Shown piece after piece: positions 46,802 through 57,635 of a DNA stretch of 64,000 nucleotides. The position numbers and the translations under genes are program-made. Numbering within the stretch: position 1 is the first letter of the stretch; each line of letters opens with the position of its first letter. The stretch comes from Albugo candida (lineage: Eukaryota; Oomycota; Peronosporomycetes; Albuginales; Albuginaceae), in contig CAJNAR010000159.1 of NCBI GenBank assembly GCA_905220665.1, positions 481,252-545,251 of the forward strand. Direction: 5' to 3'. The notes beneath the pieces were generated by a model. The model had not been told where the DNA came from. It saw nothing but the letters and a program-made list of their open reading frames with translations, and did not search any database.

Positions 46802-49800
46802 ATGGCGGATGAAAATGATGTGCTTAACGAAGAAAACTACTTCGTATGGGCATTTAACGCACGTATATGAAGCTCGCCAAGAAGGGCCTTCTTGAACACA
46901 TCGACGCGCCGAAGGCACCGAGTGGAGGAGACGCAAGCGTGTCACAATGGAAAGTCAATGACATGAAGGCCTTCGCAAAGGTTTGTACTATGCTAAACCC
47001 AAACTTCCAGTCCATGGTCCGGAACGCAGGAACGACAGCAGAAGCATGGTAGATCCTGAAGAGCTTCTTATTCCGTAGAGGCATTCAAAATCGGGTACAG
47101 ATGTGTCGGCAGCTCCACGAGTTCAGAATGCAGGAGGGAGAAAATGTGATGGAGCATTTTCTCAAGTTTGATGGGTTGTGCATGATAATGCAAGCCATCG
47201 GTGATGAAATTTTGCACCATGAGCTGCTCGGGATTTTGCTTGGAAGTTTGTCGAATGAATACGACCACATCATAAAGATCGTAGAAAACATACAAGACAT
47301 CGACCTGTTTCGAGCCAAGGAGATGCTTCGTCGTGAATACGAAGGCATTGCCCGAAAGGAAAAAAGTGAGCTCGCTTTGAAGGCAAAAAGAAACTTTAAG
47401 AGCAGTAGTGATTGGTCGAAGGAATCAAGAAACAAGTTCTGGGGAAAATTCTTTGTTTGCAACAAGTATGGACACAAGAAACAAGATTGCTGGAAGAACC
47501 CAGACAAGAAGAAGAAGAATACCGAACAGGCGTTTACAGTTGGTGAAGATGGTTCGGATGGCGAGTTACCCGGCAGTGGTGGGAGTAGTCACATGTGCCC
47601 ATTTCGAAATGAGTTTGTGGAGATTCGCTCTTTGGACAATTCGGTTAGAATTTCAGCTGCGAATGGAGAGTCAGTGACTGCTGATGGAATTGCAACAATC
47701 CGTGTTGTGCTTCAGAACAAGAAGCCGATTCTTATTGAAGATCTCTTATGCGTACCAAAGCTGGATCGTAGACTCCTTTCAATTACTGCATTGTCTACAA
47801 AAAGTTTGCATGTGACCTTCAGCAACAAGACATGTATGATGAAGAGGGGTGACTCAAGTGGCCCAAAAGGGAAAGTTGTTTGTGCTGGAATGCGATACTT
47901 TGGAATCAGCAAGCATGAGTGAAGAGGTCGGAAATGGAGCTCAACCCATAATTCAAAATATATGACATGCACGATTGGGACATTTACCGATCAAGGCCAC
48001 AAGAACCTTAAAAAAAAGGGTCGAGGGATTCAAGATAAAAGGTCCGCCCTCTGTCGATGATGAAAACGACGATATCTGTGAAAAATTTGTGACTGGGAAG
48101 TCGACGGTCAAACCGTTTGCAAAAGCAAGCTACGGTGAATTAAAGACCACATCACTGCTTCAGATAGTTCACAGTGATGTAATGAGTCCAATGGAGACCA
48201 AGCCACAGGGTGGAGCAAGAGTGGTAACGTTTATGGATGACTATTCGCGATATGTGGTCGTTTATTTCATAGTACACAAGTCAGATGTGCTGGAAAATTT
48301 ATTGAGTACAAGTCGATGTTGGAAAACCAATTGAGCACCACGATAAAGTGTATTCGCACCGACAACGGTGGAGAATATATAAACAAGCGTTTGCAAAAGT
48401 GTGTCGGAAGTCGGGTATCATTCATCAAGCGCCAGCGCCGTATTCGACACAGCAAAACGGCATGACAGAACGAATGAACAGAGCACTCACGGAGCGCGCA
48501 GGAACCATACTAAATCACATGCATGTTGAGAAAAAGTGGTGGGCCGAAGCCATTGACACCGCGGTTTATGTGACCAATCGAATTAAATGCGCTGGTAGTC
48601 CGACTAAAACACCGTTTGAATTATGTTTTGGAACCAAACCTAACTTATCACACATGCAAGGTTTTGGTGCTCAAGGTTTCGGCTACGTTTCAAAGGCAAA
48701 GCGGCATAAGATGGACAAAAAGTCATTTCGATGCATGTTCTTGGGGTATGCGCATGATGGCAAGAGATACAGAGCCTGGAATTATGATTCACAACGACTG
48801 GAGATTACGCGATCAATGATATTTCAAGAATTAACGAAGTCTCAATGCGTGCAAGTTGTTTTTGATAGTTAGTTCACACCATGCACGCATCACAATCAGG
48901 ACGATGATGATGGCATGGAGCGATCACCAGTTATTCATGCCCGAAGTGAGGAAGAACCAATGGTGGTGGATCAGACTGGATCTGATCAAACTATTTCGCA
49001 TCCAAGTGAACTTGGATGTCTAAGTCCCAGCCAAGATTTCGTGCATGCATCTCAACCAATGTTTGGAAATGATGATGTAGCTATGGAGCCAACTGTTCTC
49101 GATATGGATACAAGTATGGACATTGTGCCCAGGAAGGGTGGAGCTTTTTACAAGTGCGTGAGCACAATGCCCTACTTGAAGCACCATGAAGTAATAATTC
49201 TCAATCTCTCATAATAAAAAATAAAACGAGTATGATAACGATAAAAAATTTTAATTCAAAAAAATAAAATAAAAAAAAAGGTTCCGATTATAACATCAGA
49301 CGCCATCGTGACGTGACTACAACTAGTGATGAATCAATGGAGCATGCAAAGAAAAGATATCGCCTCGGAGATGAACAAGCAAATGCAGCGCTAGAAACAC
49401 CGTCAACATATCAAAATGCGATGAAGTCTCCACAATCCAAGATGTGGAGGGAGGAACTTAAGACCGAGCTAAAGGCATTGCTCGGTTGGCGAAATTTTCA
49501 AATAAAAAAAGGGATCGGAACAAAGTGGGTTTTTGCGATAAAGAGAAATGAGCGAGGTGAAATTGAGCGCTATAAGGATCGACTAGTGGCATTAGGTTAT
49601 CGTAAAACCTGTGGAGTTAATTACTACGAGACATACTCACCTGTCGCAAATCTAAATTCGATTCGTGTCCTCCTGGCAGTATGCTGTCATAAAGGTATGA
49701 CAATCCATCAATATGATGTTGACACGGTATTGATCAATGCTATGTTGGAAGAAGATGTGTATATATACACGCCCCAAGGTGTTGAAATGAGACCTGATCA

Positions 49801-50400
49801 AGTTCTAAAGCTGAATCGAAGTTTGGACGGACTAAAGCAAGCTGCTGCTACGTGGTTCAAGACAATTTCACGTGTTTTTGTTGACATGAAATCTAAAGCA
49901 TGCGTTTCGGACGCGTGTGTATTTGTTCGTCAAGATGACCAGGTTTCATGGATATAAGTAATTTTGTATGTCGAAGACATGTTTATTGTAGGGGTTTCGA
50001 CTAACTCTATCAAGAAGGTCTCAGACGGACTATCAAGCCAATTTAGCTAAAAATGCTAGGAACACTGCGTTTTATTATTGGCATCGAAGTCGAGTACAAT
50101 ATGAGCGTGAAACAGCTCAAGATCAGTCAGAGTGCATGCATCGCCAGAATGGTAGAGAAGTTGAACCAAGTCACGGCAAAACCGGTATACAATTCAAGTG
50201 TGGAAGGTCAAAATCTGGTCAAGTGTGAAGAAAAGGACCCAAGAATGGAGAATCGTCCGTATCGGTCCCTAGTGGGGTCACTATTGTACGTGGCTATCGG
50301 AACAAGACCAGATATTGCGTTCGCCGTGTGCCAATCAAGTCGTCATTTGGAGAAGCCAAGTGAAGACCACTGAAATGCGGCTATTCGAGCTCTACGTAAG
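46802..50400 (+). pseudogene. Copia gag-pol polyprotein, multiply broken
   Basis: Gag begins at the ATG at 46802 (MADENDVLNEENYFVWAF), shifts frame near 46866 and has a TAG at 47050. It continues through HHELLGILLGSLSNEYDHI to a zinc knuckle whose first Cys is lost (FFVCNKYGHKKQDC). The protease motif reads GSGGSSHM where DSGASSHM is expected, so the catalytic Asp is gone. Integrase: GHLP..., a spoiled HHCC (CEKFVTGK), then IVHSDVMSPM, TDNGGEY and NGMTERMNR in two frames (47975-48872). RT: 49313-49957 (KWVFAIKRNERGEIERYKDR, YETYSPVANLNSIRVLLAV), a stop, then YVEDMF instead of YVDD. The last piece is SLLYVAIGTRPDIAFAV at 50053-50373. Every enzymatic domain carries damage. It is not functional. 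Confidence 0.88.
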
Positions 50401-50870
50401 CTCAGCTGAAGGTGTCTATATTACTAGAATTAGACTAACTGACTTCTCTAGTTGCCTAGGCTATCTTAAATAACATATATACATATAAAAAACGTTTCGT
50501 GAAATACCTGTGAGAGATGATAATATGTCTTCTCGTTGATATCTCGTATCGCAGTAGCCTCAGCACCCTTAATACGAGACAGTGTCCAGCTTGTAAATGC
50601 TGCAAAGTTGTAAGACTGTAAAAATGGTCCAAAAGTACCGTGGTTTGCAAATTGGTGTGCGCCACACTACAGCGAGCATAACCAGCCAACTAGGACTAGG
50701 ATCTGAGTTGCACTTGCATTTTGACTTGTCGCCGTACCCGCAGTAATGATCTTCGCCTTCTGGAAAATCCACCGAATGATCCTTGCGTTGAGAGTTGATC
50801 CAGCACCTTTGCAAGCCGAATGCGTTCCTCTTGGTCGTAACACTGTCTTCGAAAGTACCGAACGTGCGCA

Positions 50871-53800
50871 CTAAACGTGGTGTAGATCACGGAAAGTGCT
50901 GGAACTGTCAGAGTTGCTGATCGCTGATCGCTGATCGAAAAGACGAAGATTCCGATCGGTCCAGACGAAGTGCCGTGTCACCGCTTGCAATGCAAGCCAT
51001 AAATCTGATATGATTTCTAAATAATCTTTCCAATCTGATCGTAGTGTTGGTACGATTGCACATGCAATATGCGTCCAACGTGGTCGAGAGGAGAAAAGCT
51101 TGTCCCAACTAGAGAGTAACTCCCCCATAACTGTGTCGTGTGATCGCACTCTAAAAAGAGATGTTGATCGGATCCCACTGCCCCACACGAACGCTGCGTG
51201 CACAATATAATGTCGGACTGAATATCCTTCAAGAACCAGAAACAAGATCGAACTGGCAACATCCGAAAGGCTAGACAAAACTGTAAATCCATGAAAATTG
51301 GTAATACACGTTTCCGAAGATGCCGTGATGTAGCCATAACTCGTTCTAAATCCAGTGCGTCCGATCTCTCCCGTGATGACCAATATGTCGACATCGGATG
51401 ACTCTTGGTTGGTTCGGAAGGTTTCCAGACGATTCGTGAGAGTTGTGAGCGTGGAATAGATGGAAAACAATGTTTCCTTTCCTTGGTTTCTACTCCCACA
51501 CAAAATGATCTGCTACTTGTGGTTGGTGTAATCCAAGTGATGAGACCAAGCGTCGAGTGGATACGCTGTAGAATCTGAGTGACTTCATTGTAAAGTCGAC
51601 TCAGCAACTTTTCTTCAGCCATATCCGATATGTTCAGCTCTTCGTCGTTGTAATAGTCGGCGACGAAATCTTCCTTCGTTGGCCATGTGTCGCTTTCACG
51701 AAAAAAGTCTTGCAAACTTCGAACGTCGAAAAGTGTAGCAAACGTTTTTCGAAATGTTCGATGTGGTTCATCCACCATGCCAAGATTGTACCAAACGTTC
51801 TGCGTACTCGGATGACGAGTAGCAGCTTCGTAATGTAATTTTTGGTCGCAGTGAAACCACATCGGCTGTTCCATGTAGTACTGACGGCGTTGTGAAACAT
51901 TTAAGTCTGATATTGAAATGCTCCAATCCATCTGATGCCACATTTTAAATGCGTGTTTCCACCATGAAGATGTGCTCTCCCATTGAACCATTTTCCCATG
52001 TCGATTTGGTGCGATGGTGAATATATCCATCGAGTTGTGTGGTCCAAAAGAAGGTTGGATAAGTTTTAATAATTCCGTCGAAGCAGTTGTCCAATTCGCA
52101 GGAGTACTTGCTGACGCATCGGATGCGAACTGCTGAAGGAATTGAATACGTTGTAGCTTTAATCGTCCCACCAAAAAAGGAACTTGTAGTCCACCATCTT
52201 GTCTGCGAAGATATAAAATTCTTTCTGAGTAGGTGAACATGTTTTGAATCTTTTTTGTGTTTTCGACCAAGCACAAATCGATTTAACATTGACTGCCACT
52301 GTCGAATAGTCACTTCTGGTAAGTTTACGTGCATCGTATAATGCCACAAACGTGATAAAGTCATCGTCTGCGCAATCAGTATTCGACCACGAACAGTTCT
52401 TGCTCGTCGAAACCATACACCAAACCCATCGTAAAAACGCTTGTCGAGAGTTGAAATAACCATCGAATGAGTTGCTTTCTAGCCGAACGGAGTACCCAAA
52501 TACTTGACCGAATCCTCCGGATCCATTATGGTCGAATTAGGAATCCGTGGACATCGCTTGGTCCGATTCAATGAGAGCAAAGATGATTTACTCAAGTTGA
52601 GTTTCGCACCCGATCCATCGCAATAGACTTGGACGAGTTCGAGTTGCGTTAAAACATCATTTGGTGTCTCTGAAAGCAATGTCGAATCGTCTGCGAAAAA
52701 TAATACAGTTGCGACAGTCGTGCCATTAATCCAAATCCCATGTTCTTCATGTTGACGAAGTAAATTTCCCAAAGGTTCGATCGTCATCAGAAAAAGTAAT
52801 GCTGAGAGAGGATCACCTTGTTTCACTCCACGTTGTGGTGTACTGGACGGTGTGGTATTTCCATCAATAAACACTTGCGCCTTTGTGTTATTGTACGAAA
52901 GACGAACCCAGTCGATGAAACTTTCTCCAACGCCATTTTTTCCAAAACGCGAAACATGTACGTCCAACCGACTCGAGCATAAGGTTTCTCAAAGTCGAGA
53001 AAAGTCGCATAAGCTTTCTCCCCACGATGAGTGACCAAGTCTTCGATGTCGGTGAGATGTCTAATATGGTGATTCATCGATCTTTCTCCCACAAATGCTT
53101 TTTGATCTTGATGGATCAATTTTGGCAAAAAGCGTTCCAATCGATACGCCAACACTTTTGAAAGTACTTTCACATCGACGAAAAGCAGTGCGATCGGTCG
53201 ATAGTTGCCAGGACCACCTCGTCATACTTGTTTGTATAATAATGTTATTGCCGAGTGACGTTGTGATCGAAGTAAGAAACCTCTTTGCTGCTGATATTCG
53301 AACACGATCTTCAGACGCTCGCCAAACGTTTCCGGATCGAACTGGTAAAATGCAGCTGGTAGTCCATCCATACCTGGAGAAGAGCTACTCCGCATGTGCT
53401 TGATCGCTTCCACCATCTCGGTCGTACTTAAACGAGTTGAGAGACGGTCTTGCTCTGCTGAGGCAAGGGAAACTTGAATCGAATCGAGTAACATTTGAGT
53501 CGGTCTCTGAGCTATAAAGAGAGCCCATGACACCACCCCAATGTTCTCTGAATTCGTCAATAATCTCCCTCGGGTTCGATGTCACGGTACCACATTTTTT
53601 GGTAACATTTTCGATCGGCACGCGACGACAAGAACTATCCGGATGGTGAAAAAAATGCTTGGAAGAGTTCTCCATATGCTTCACGTGATGGTCGAAGCTT
53701 TCATCTTGGTTGTATTTCGCATTGTTTTCGACTGAAATTCTAAATTGTTGGAGACTCGATTCGTAAAAATATTGTGACTCATTGGTGTCTTGGATGCGAT

Positions 53801-54790
53801 ATCGAGCTGCTGCGACTGCGACTTTCAAAGCACGCTGGCTAGACTCAACATCACGTCGGCTATCTTTTGCAACTTTTTTTTCAATGCTTTGAAGCTGTTT
53901 CTTGATTTTCGTCTTCCAACTTTCCCACATTTTACCGGGATTCGAAGTTGTCCGTAACTGTTCGAGCACCAAAATCGCTTCCAATTTGATTGCTTCGACA
54001 ACTTTAGGATATTCAAATAGTCGTAATGAACATTTCCAATATCCTCGACCCGGAGATTGAGTTGGATTTGCAAAAGTTACTTTTTGTGCCAGATGATCTC
54101 CCGCATGTCGTGGACGAAAATACTCAGAGGTTTTGTATACCATATTCAATAGCTCTTCCGACATGCAGATATAATCAAGTCGATTCTTGCGCGGTAATGG
54201 TCCTGTCAAGACGTTCTCAGTCGGATGTTGGATTCGGCAAGCGTCTACCACACCCAACTGTGAAATCCATTCCAAACACGTTAATCGACTTGGTTCGTGT
54301 CGAATGTTCCACTGGAAGCACCGATAGCTGGATCGAGTGATGTGTTGAAATCACCAGATGCGATATGTGTTGCAGTCGATTCGAAAGTGTTGGAAAGCAA
54401 TAACTCATAAAACCCCACTCGTTTCTCGGCCTTGACCGGTGCATATACATAGGGAATATACACCGGCGCATCGTTAATGAGAAGACGCAAAACCAAATAA
54501 CGATTTCGAATGCTTCGTTCGGTGAGTTCTTCAGCTGTTGTATAACCAGGAAAGTCCGAACGAAGGATTGTCATGACCCCGCCACTGTGGTTTTGAGTCG
54601 GATGGAGAAAAGCACTGTTGTAGTCATTGACTAACATTTTGTGCTGCATTTTTGAATGTAATAAAAACTGAAAGGAGTCCACTTGGTTGTGATCGTGACA
54701 CCTGGTTTCTTGAACACAACAAATGGAGTGCTGTGATAGGATGTGGTCGATAAAAAGATGACCATTTCTATTAATTCCATTGACATTCAC
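50871..54790 (-). pseudogene. LINE C ORF2: endonuclease and reverse transcriptase, frameshifted
   Basis: The endonuclease (54790-54281, with the break at 54281-54275) is identical in protein to LINE B over 169 residues. The linker QSPGRGYWKC follows, then a shortened region where SYDPSERKQRK of LINE A is missing (near 53490). RT motifs are in several frames: FLDFEKPYARVGWTY near 52990 (the catalytic-region YDRVNW is altered), GVKQGDPLSALLF, and LFFADDSTLLSE (52479-52967). The zf-RVT part is 52276-51017 (CGAVGSDQHLFLECDH). Breaks near 53220, 52980, 52480 and 51050 make it inactive. Confidence 0.85.
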
Positions 54791-55001
54791 CGTGAGTGCT
54801 GAGACATTGTTTCACGTTGAAATAATCGAGGGACACTCAGCATTCACACTAAAGTTAACCAGAAATCAACCTCGTTTCATCATCTTGTTGTGATAGGTGA
54901 GTCGTTGTATGTTCCTCCGAAAAAAAGCTGCGGTTGACTGACAGCTCAGCGACGTCACCATGGAGAAGTCCGCGCTATCCACCTTCAAACCATTGAGACC
55001 A
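53751..55001. repeat. Right arm of the 1,251-bp near-identical inverted repeat
   Basis: Inverted counterpart of 42369-43619. It spans the ORF1-ORF2 junction, the endonuclease and the start of the linker. Confidence 0.85.
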
Positions 55002-56840
55002 GCACTTAATGCCCACGTCGGAGCGTAACAACGGTATGATCATATTAGTTGGAAGTAAACGACAATGATGACCCGGAATCCAAATCACTGGTCCATAGGT
55101 GTGATATTGAATCCAGTGATCGTTTGTGTAGAATGTAAGGGCAGTACACATAAAGAAGAGCTTCAAAAATGCGAGTGCTTAGGTTGCTCGAGTCAACTCG
55201 AGAACTATTTCGAGCACTGACGTCCACCACGACACGACTTTACCGAACAAGACAGACCGCTTGGAGGGAAAGTTTCCACCAACTTGGCGACTCCTTTTCG
55301 TCGCAAACGTAACATCTTCGCCGAGATTGTGTGTTGCAAAAACGCGATTTATCATCAGTAGATGCGCCAATTTATCCAACGCTTTATCATTCGACTCTAT
55401 ACACGCGAGTAGCACACCAGTCATGCTGATCGGATGATCAAGTGTCGCTCAAATGATTTTGTCCGGGATTGTACAGAATTGTACCAGCTTGTGTGCATGA
55501 GGTGTGCACGCATCAGCTTTGACGAGCTTGTCCGGTCGGAGCGGGCGGAGGGCATTTTTGGAATCGATTTTCATGAGCTCTCCTATTTCGCCAATTCCGT
55601 TTGGTCGCTCCACTTTTTCCACCGTTGTATGACGCTTCTTATAAAAGTGTGCCACCTCTTTCGAAGTAGCCACCTCTTTTGGCAAAAATCCGTGCTTTCA
55701 CGAGGATGATTTGGATGCTATTGCCATTATCCGGACTGGAAATTGCGTTGATATCTTCGCTATCCACCTCCATAGTTGCGAGCACAGAAAAATAATTGCT
55801 GGTCGCTAATTTCCGGAGCGCAAGAGGTGGTGCTTTGGAGACCATTTGTTCGTACGGCTCCACCCGATTAAGTTTTACACTAGTCCATGCCAGCTTTATG
55901 GATCCATATCCATCCCGCTTCACCCGTGGTTGGGAGTACGACGGAGTTGCCAGTTGGAGGATGGGAGGAGAGGGCTGTAATAAAGATGGTGCCCCTGGTG
56001 GTGTGATAGATAGGGAGCATTGAGCTCCAACGAGATTTGATCAGAGAGCTTCCGTTCAGGTTTCCTCGTCTCCAATTCTTGAGTGGGAATTGGCTTCACT
56101 ATCGGTTATGGTACCACCACGAGTGCATTTGGCTCGATGGTTTGTTTTCGTTGCTATTTTTGTTGTTGTTGGGTTTGATTCTGAGTAGGAGATTGCGTTT
56201 TGCTTCGGTTTTTGATATTGTTTTTGTTTTGTTGTTGCCGTGTTCTCGAGGCTGATGCTGCGCTCAAGTTCAAGCAATAATAACCACGTTGACCGAAACG
56301 TGGTCGTTCTGTTGGAATGGGAGCATATTTTACCTTACTGGATAGAGCTGTTTGTCGTAAGCGATTTGTTCAATAACTTTACCAACTCTAACCAGTTTTT
56401 GGGAGTACGTCAAACAGCCAAAGTAAACTCGCCAAGTCGACATCACCACTTCTTTAGTGGGAATCGTATCGCGAAAGGTGACATAAACCACCTGACAAGC
56501 GAGTTTGTGAAGAGCGCGGAGAATGTTGTTCCGTTCTTCCTCCACGCCTACACCGAAGACATCGAGGTAGTATTTTGTTTCAAGAGTATCAAAATCTCGA
56601 TAAAAAATACTTTTCCCCAAGGGTCCTCACCGGCAGACACTCCAAATGCTGGCAGGCATCCTCCGTGATGACCATCACCATGATGTCGCCCCCTGGCATT
56701 TTGGACACTTGAGCGATTGACCGGCTCTCAAGTAAACTTCCAAAGACCGAATTACCGTGGTCTCGCATAAGTGAGGTCAGAATTTTCTCATTTGGAGTAC
56801 GGGTCAAAGACTGGCCCGTTTCCAAGACCATGGGGAAGGA
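54975..56840 (-). pseudogene. LINE C ORF1 region, fragmented
   Basis: Colinear with LINE B ORF1 but with many frame changes. Pieces are SFPMVLETGQSLTRTPNEKI (56840-56589), a strand around 56620-56330, Gln/Lys-rich text near 56277-56056, MEVDSEDINAISSPDNGN (about 55780), VATSKEVAHFYKKRHTTVEK (55685-55449), and the C-terminal WIQYHTYGPVIWIPGHH (55166-54975). Divergence from LINE B is far higher here than in the adjacent inverted tract. Confidence 0.7.
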
Positions 56841-56896
56841 AGTTGTTTTGTGCGAAATTGGTGGGCTACGTAGTAGCCGGTGAATTGAGAAGTGAC

Positions 56897-57396
56897 TGAT
56901 CATATTCATCCGATAGACGTCCCAGAAATATTACCAACTTTTCGTCCTCATTTATACCATCACCCAATGCTTCCATTAGATAGGCATTAATCATTAAAGC
57001 TTAAAAAATGGTGCATTATATTTCCATTTTTGACAAGCTTAAACTGGTGTACTCCTTTCTCTTTTGTACACGATTATGGATATTTCTTCTCAGATGAAAG
57101 CTTTGCAGTACTTCCACACTTCGGAGGCTGTACGAGCATTCCTGATCAATGATTGAAAACTTATACCGATTGACATCGATATTATGGCGAATGCCTTCAA
57201 GTCATTGACTCTCCATGTTTCAGGGACTTGATTTTCAGCAATTGTTACTTTAGTTGCGTCAATGTGGTCCAACAGACCTTTCTTCATCAGCTTGAGACGA
57301 GTATTAAATTCCCAAACGAAATAGTTATTTTCATTGAGTATCGCTGTTGGATTGTTCATTATTTGAAGACTGGAGTGAACGTGGGCTCATAACCTG
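56897..57396 (-). pseudogene. Second Copia element: gag fragment with primer-binding site
   Basis: On the minus strand, TGTTGTT-type LTR-end sequence and the primer site GGTTATGAGCCCA (57394-57382) are followed by an ATG at 57359 and gag text (NENNYFVWEFNTRLKLMKKG, LLDHIDATKV, SFQSLIRNARTASEVW). After a TGA near 57090 the frame continues (VHQFKLVKNGNIMHHFLSFN, then FLGRLSDEYDQ) until LINE C begins at 56896. It is homologous to, but clearly different from, the gag at 46802. The rest of this element is not found next to LINE C. Confidence 0.8.
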
Positions 57397-57635
57397 TTGT
57401 TGTTCTAGTTGAAAAAATGGGAAGTGAATATATTAGGGTCCTTAGTTTTTGTTACCATTCTAAGCCCTAGCCTTTACGCATCGTCTTATAAGCTCCCCTG
57501 TATCAATCTTGATTGGCGGAATATGATGCACTATCTTTACATTGTTTCTTGACCTCGAATATCAGCATGCGATAGGCGGAACCCTTTTACAATCTTATGA
57601 TTGGCTGGTGCCATTGCGACACTATTTGAAATGAA
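57397..57635. other. Probable Copia LTR/flank before the tandem array
   Basis: It should contain the 5' LTR of the minus-strand Copia gag, starting TGTTGTTGTTC on the plus strand at 57395. I cannot find its other end, and it does not align visibly to the 135-bp LTRs. Confidence 0.35.

Larger units (their letters stand above)
46651..50406 (+). mobile_element. Ty1/Copia LTR retrotransposon, 5' part (gag to reverse transcriptase)
   Basis: 5' LTR, primer site, gag, protease, integrase and RT in Copia order on the plus strand. It is cut off at about 50400 inside the RT/RNase H junction by the 3' end of LINE C. The missing RNase H, polypurine tract and 3' LTR are not on the far side of LINE C but at 39068-39808 in the opposite direction. 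Confidence 0.9.
50407..56896 (-). mobile_element. LINE C: near full-length L1-like element, decayed
   Basis: The 5' end at 56896 (GTCACTTCTC, minus strand) matches the LINE B start. The 3' end at 50407 matches the LINE A end. Compared with LINE B, about 520 bp are missing after the first 50 or so bases (joint near 56842). Several frameshifts occur in ORF2. The 5' junction falls inside a Copia gag on the same strand (about 56897) and the 3' junction in a Copia RT on the other strand. No target duplication joins them, as expected if the two halves come from different insertions. Confidence 0.85.

Noticed and set aside
50385..56910. Target-site duplication flanking LINE C
   Set aside because: The bases outside 50407 and 56896 do not match. 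One side is Copia RT, the other a different Copia gag on the opposite strand.
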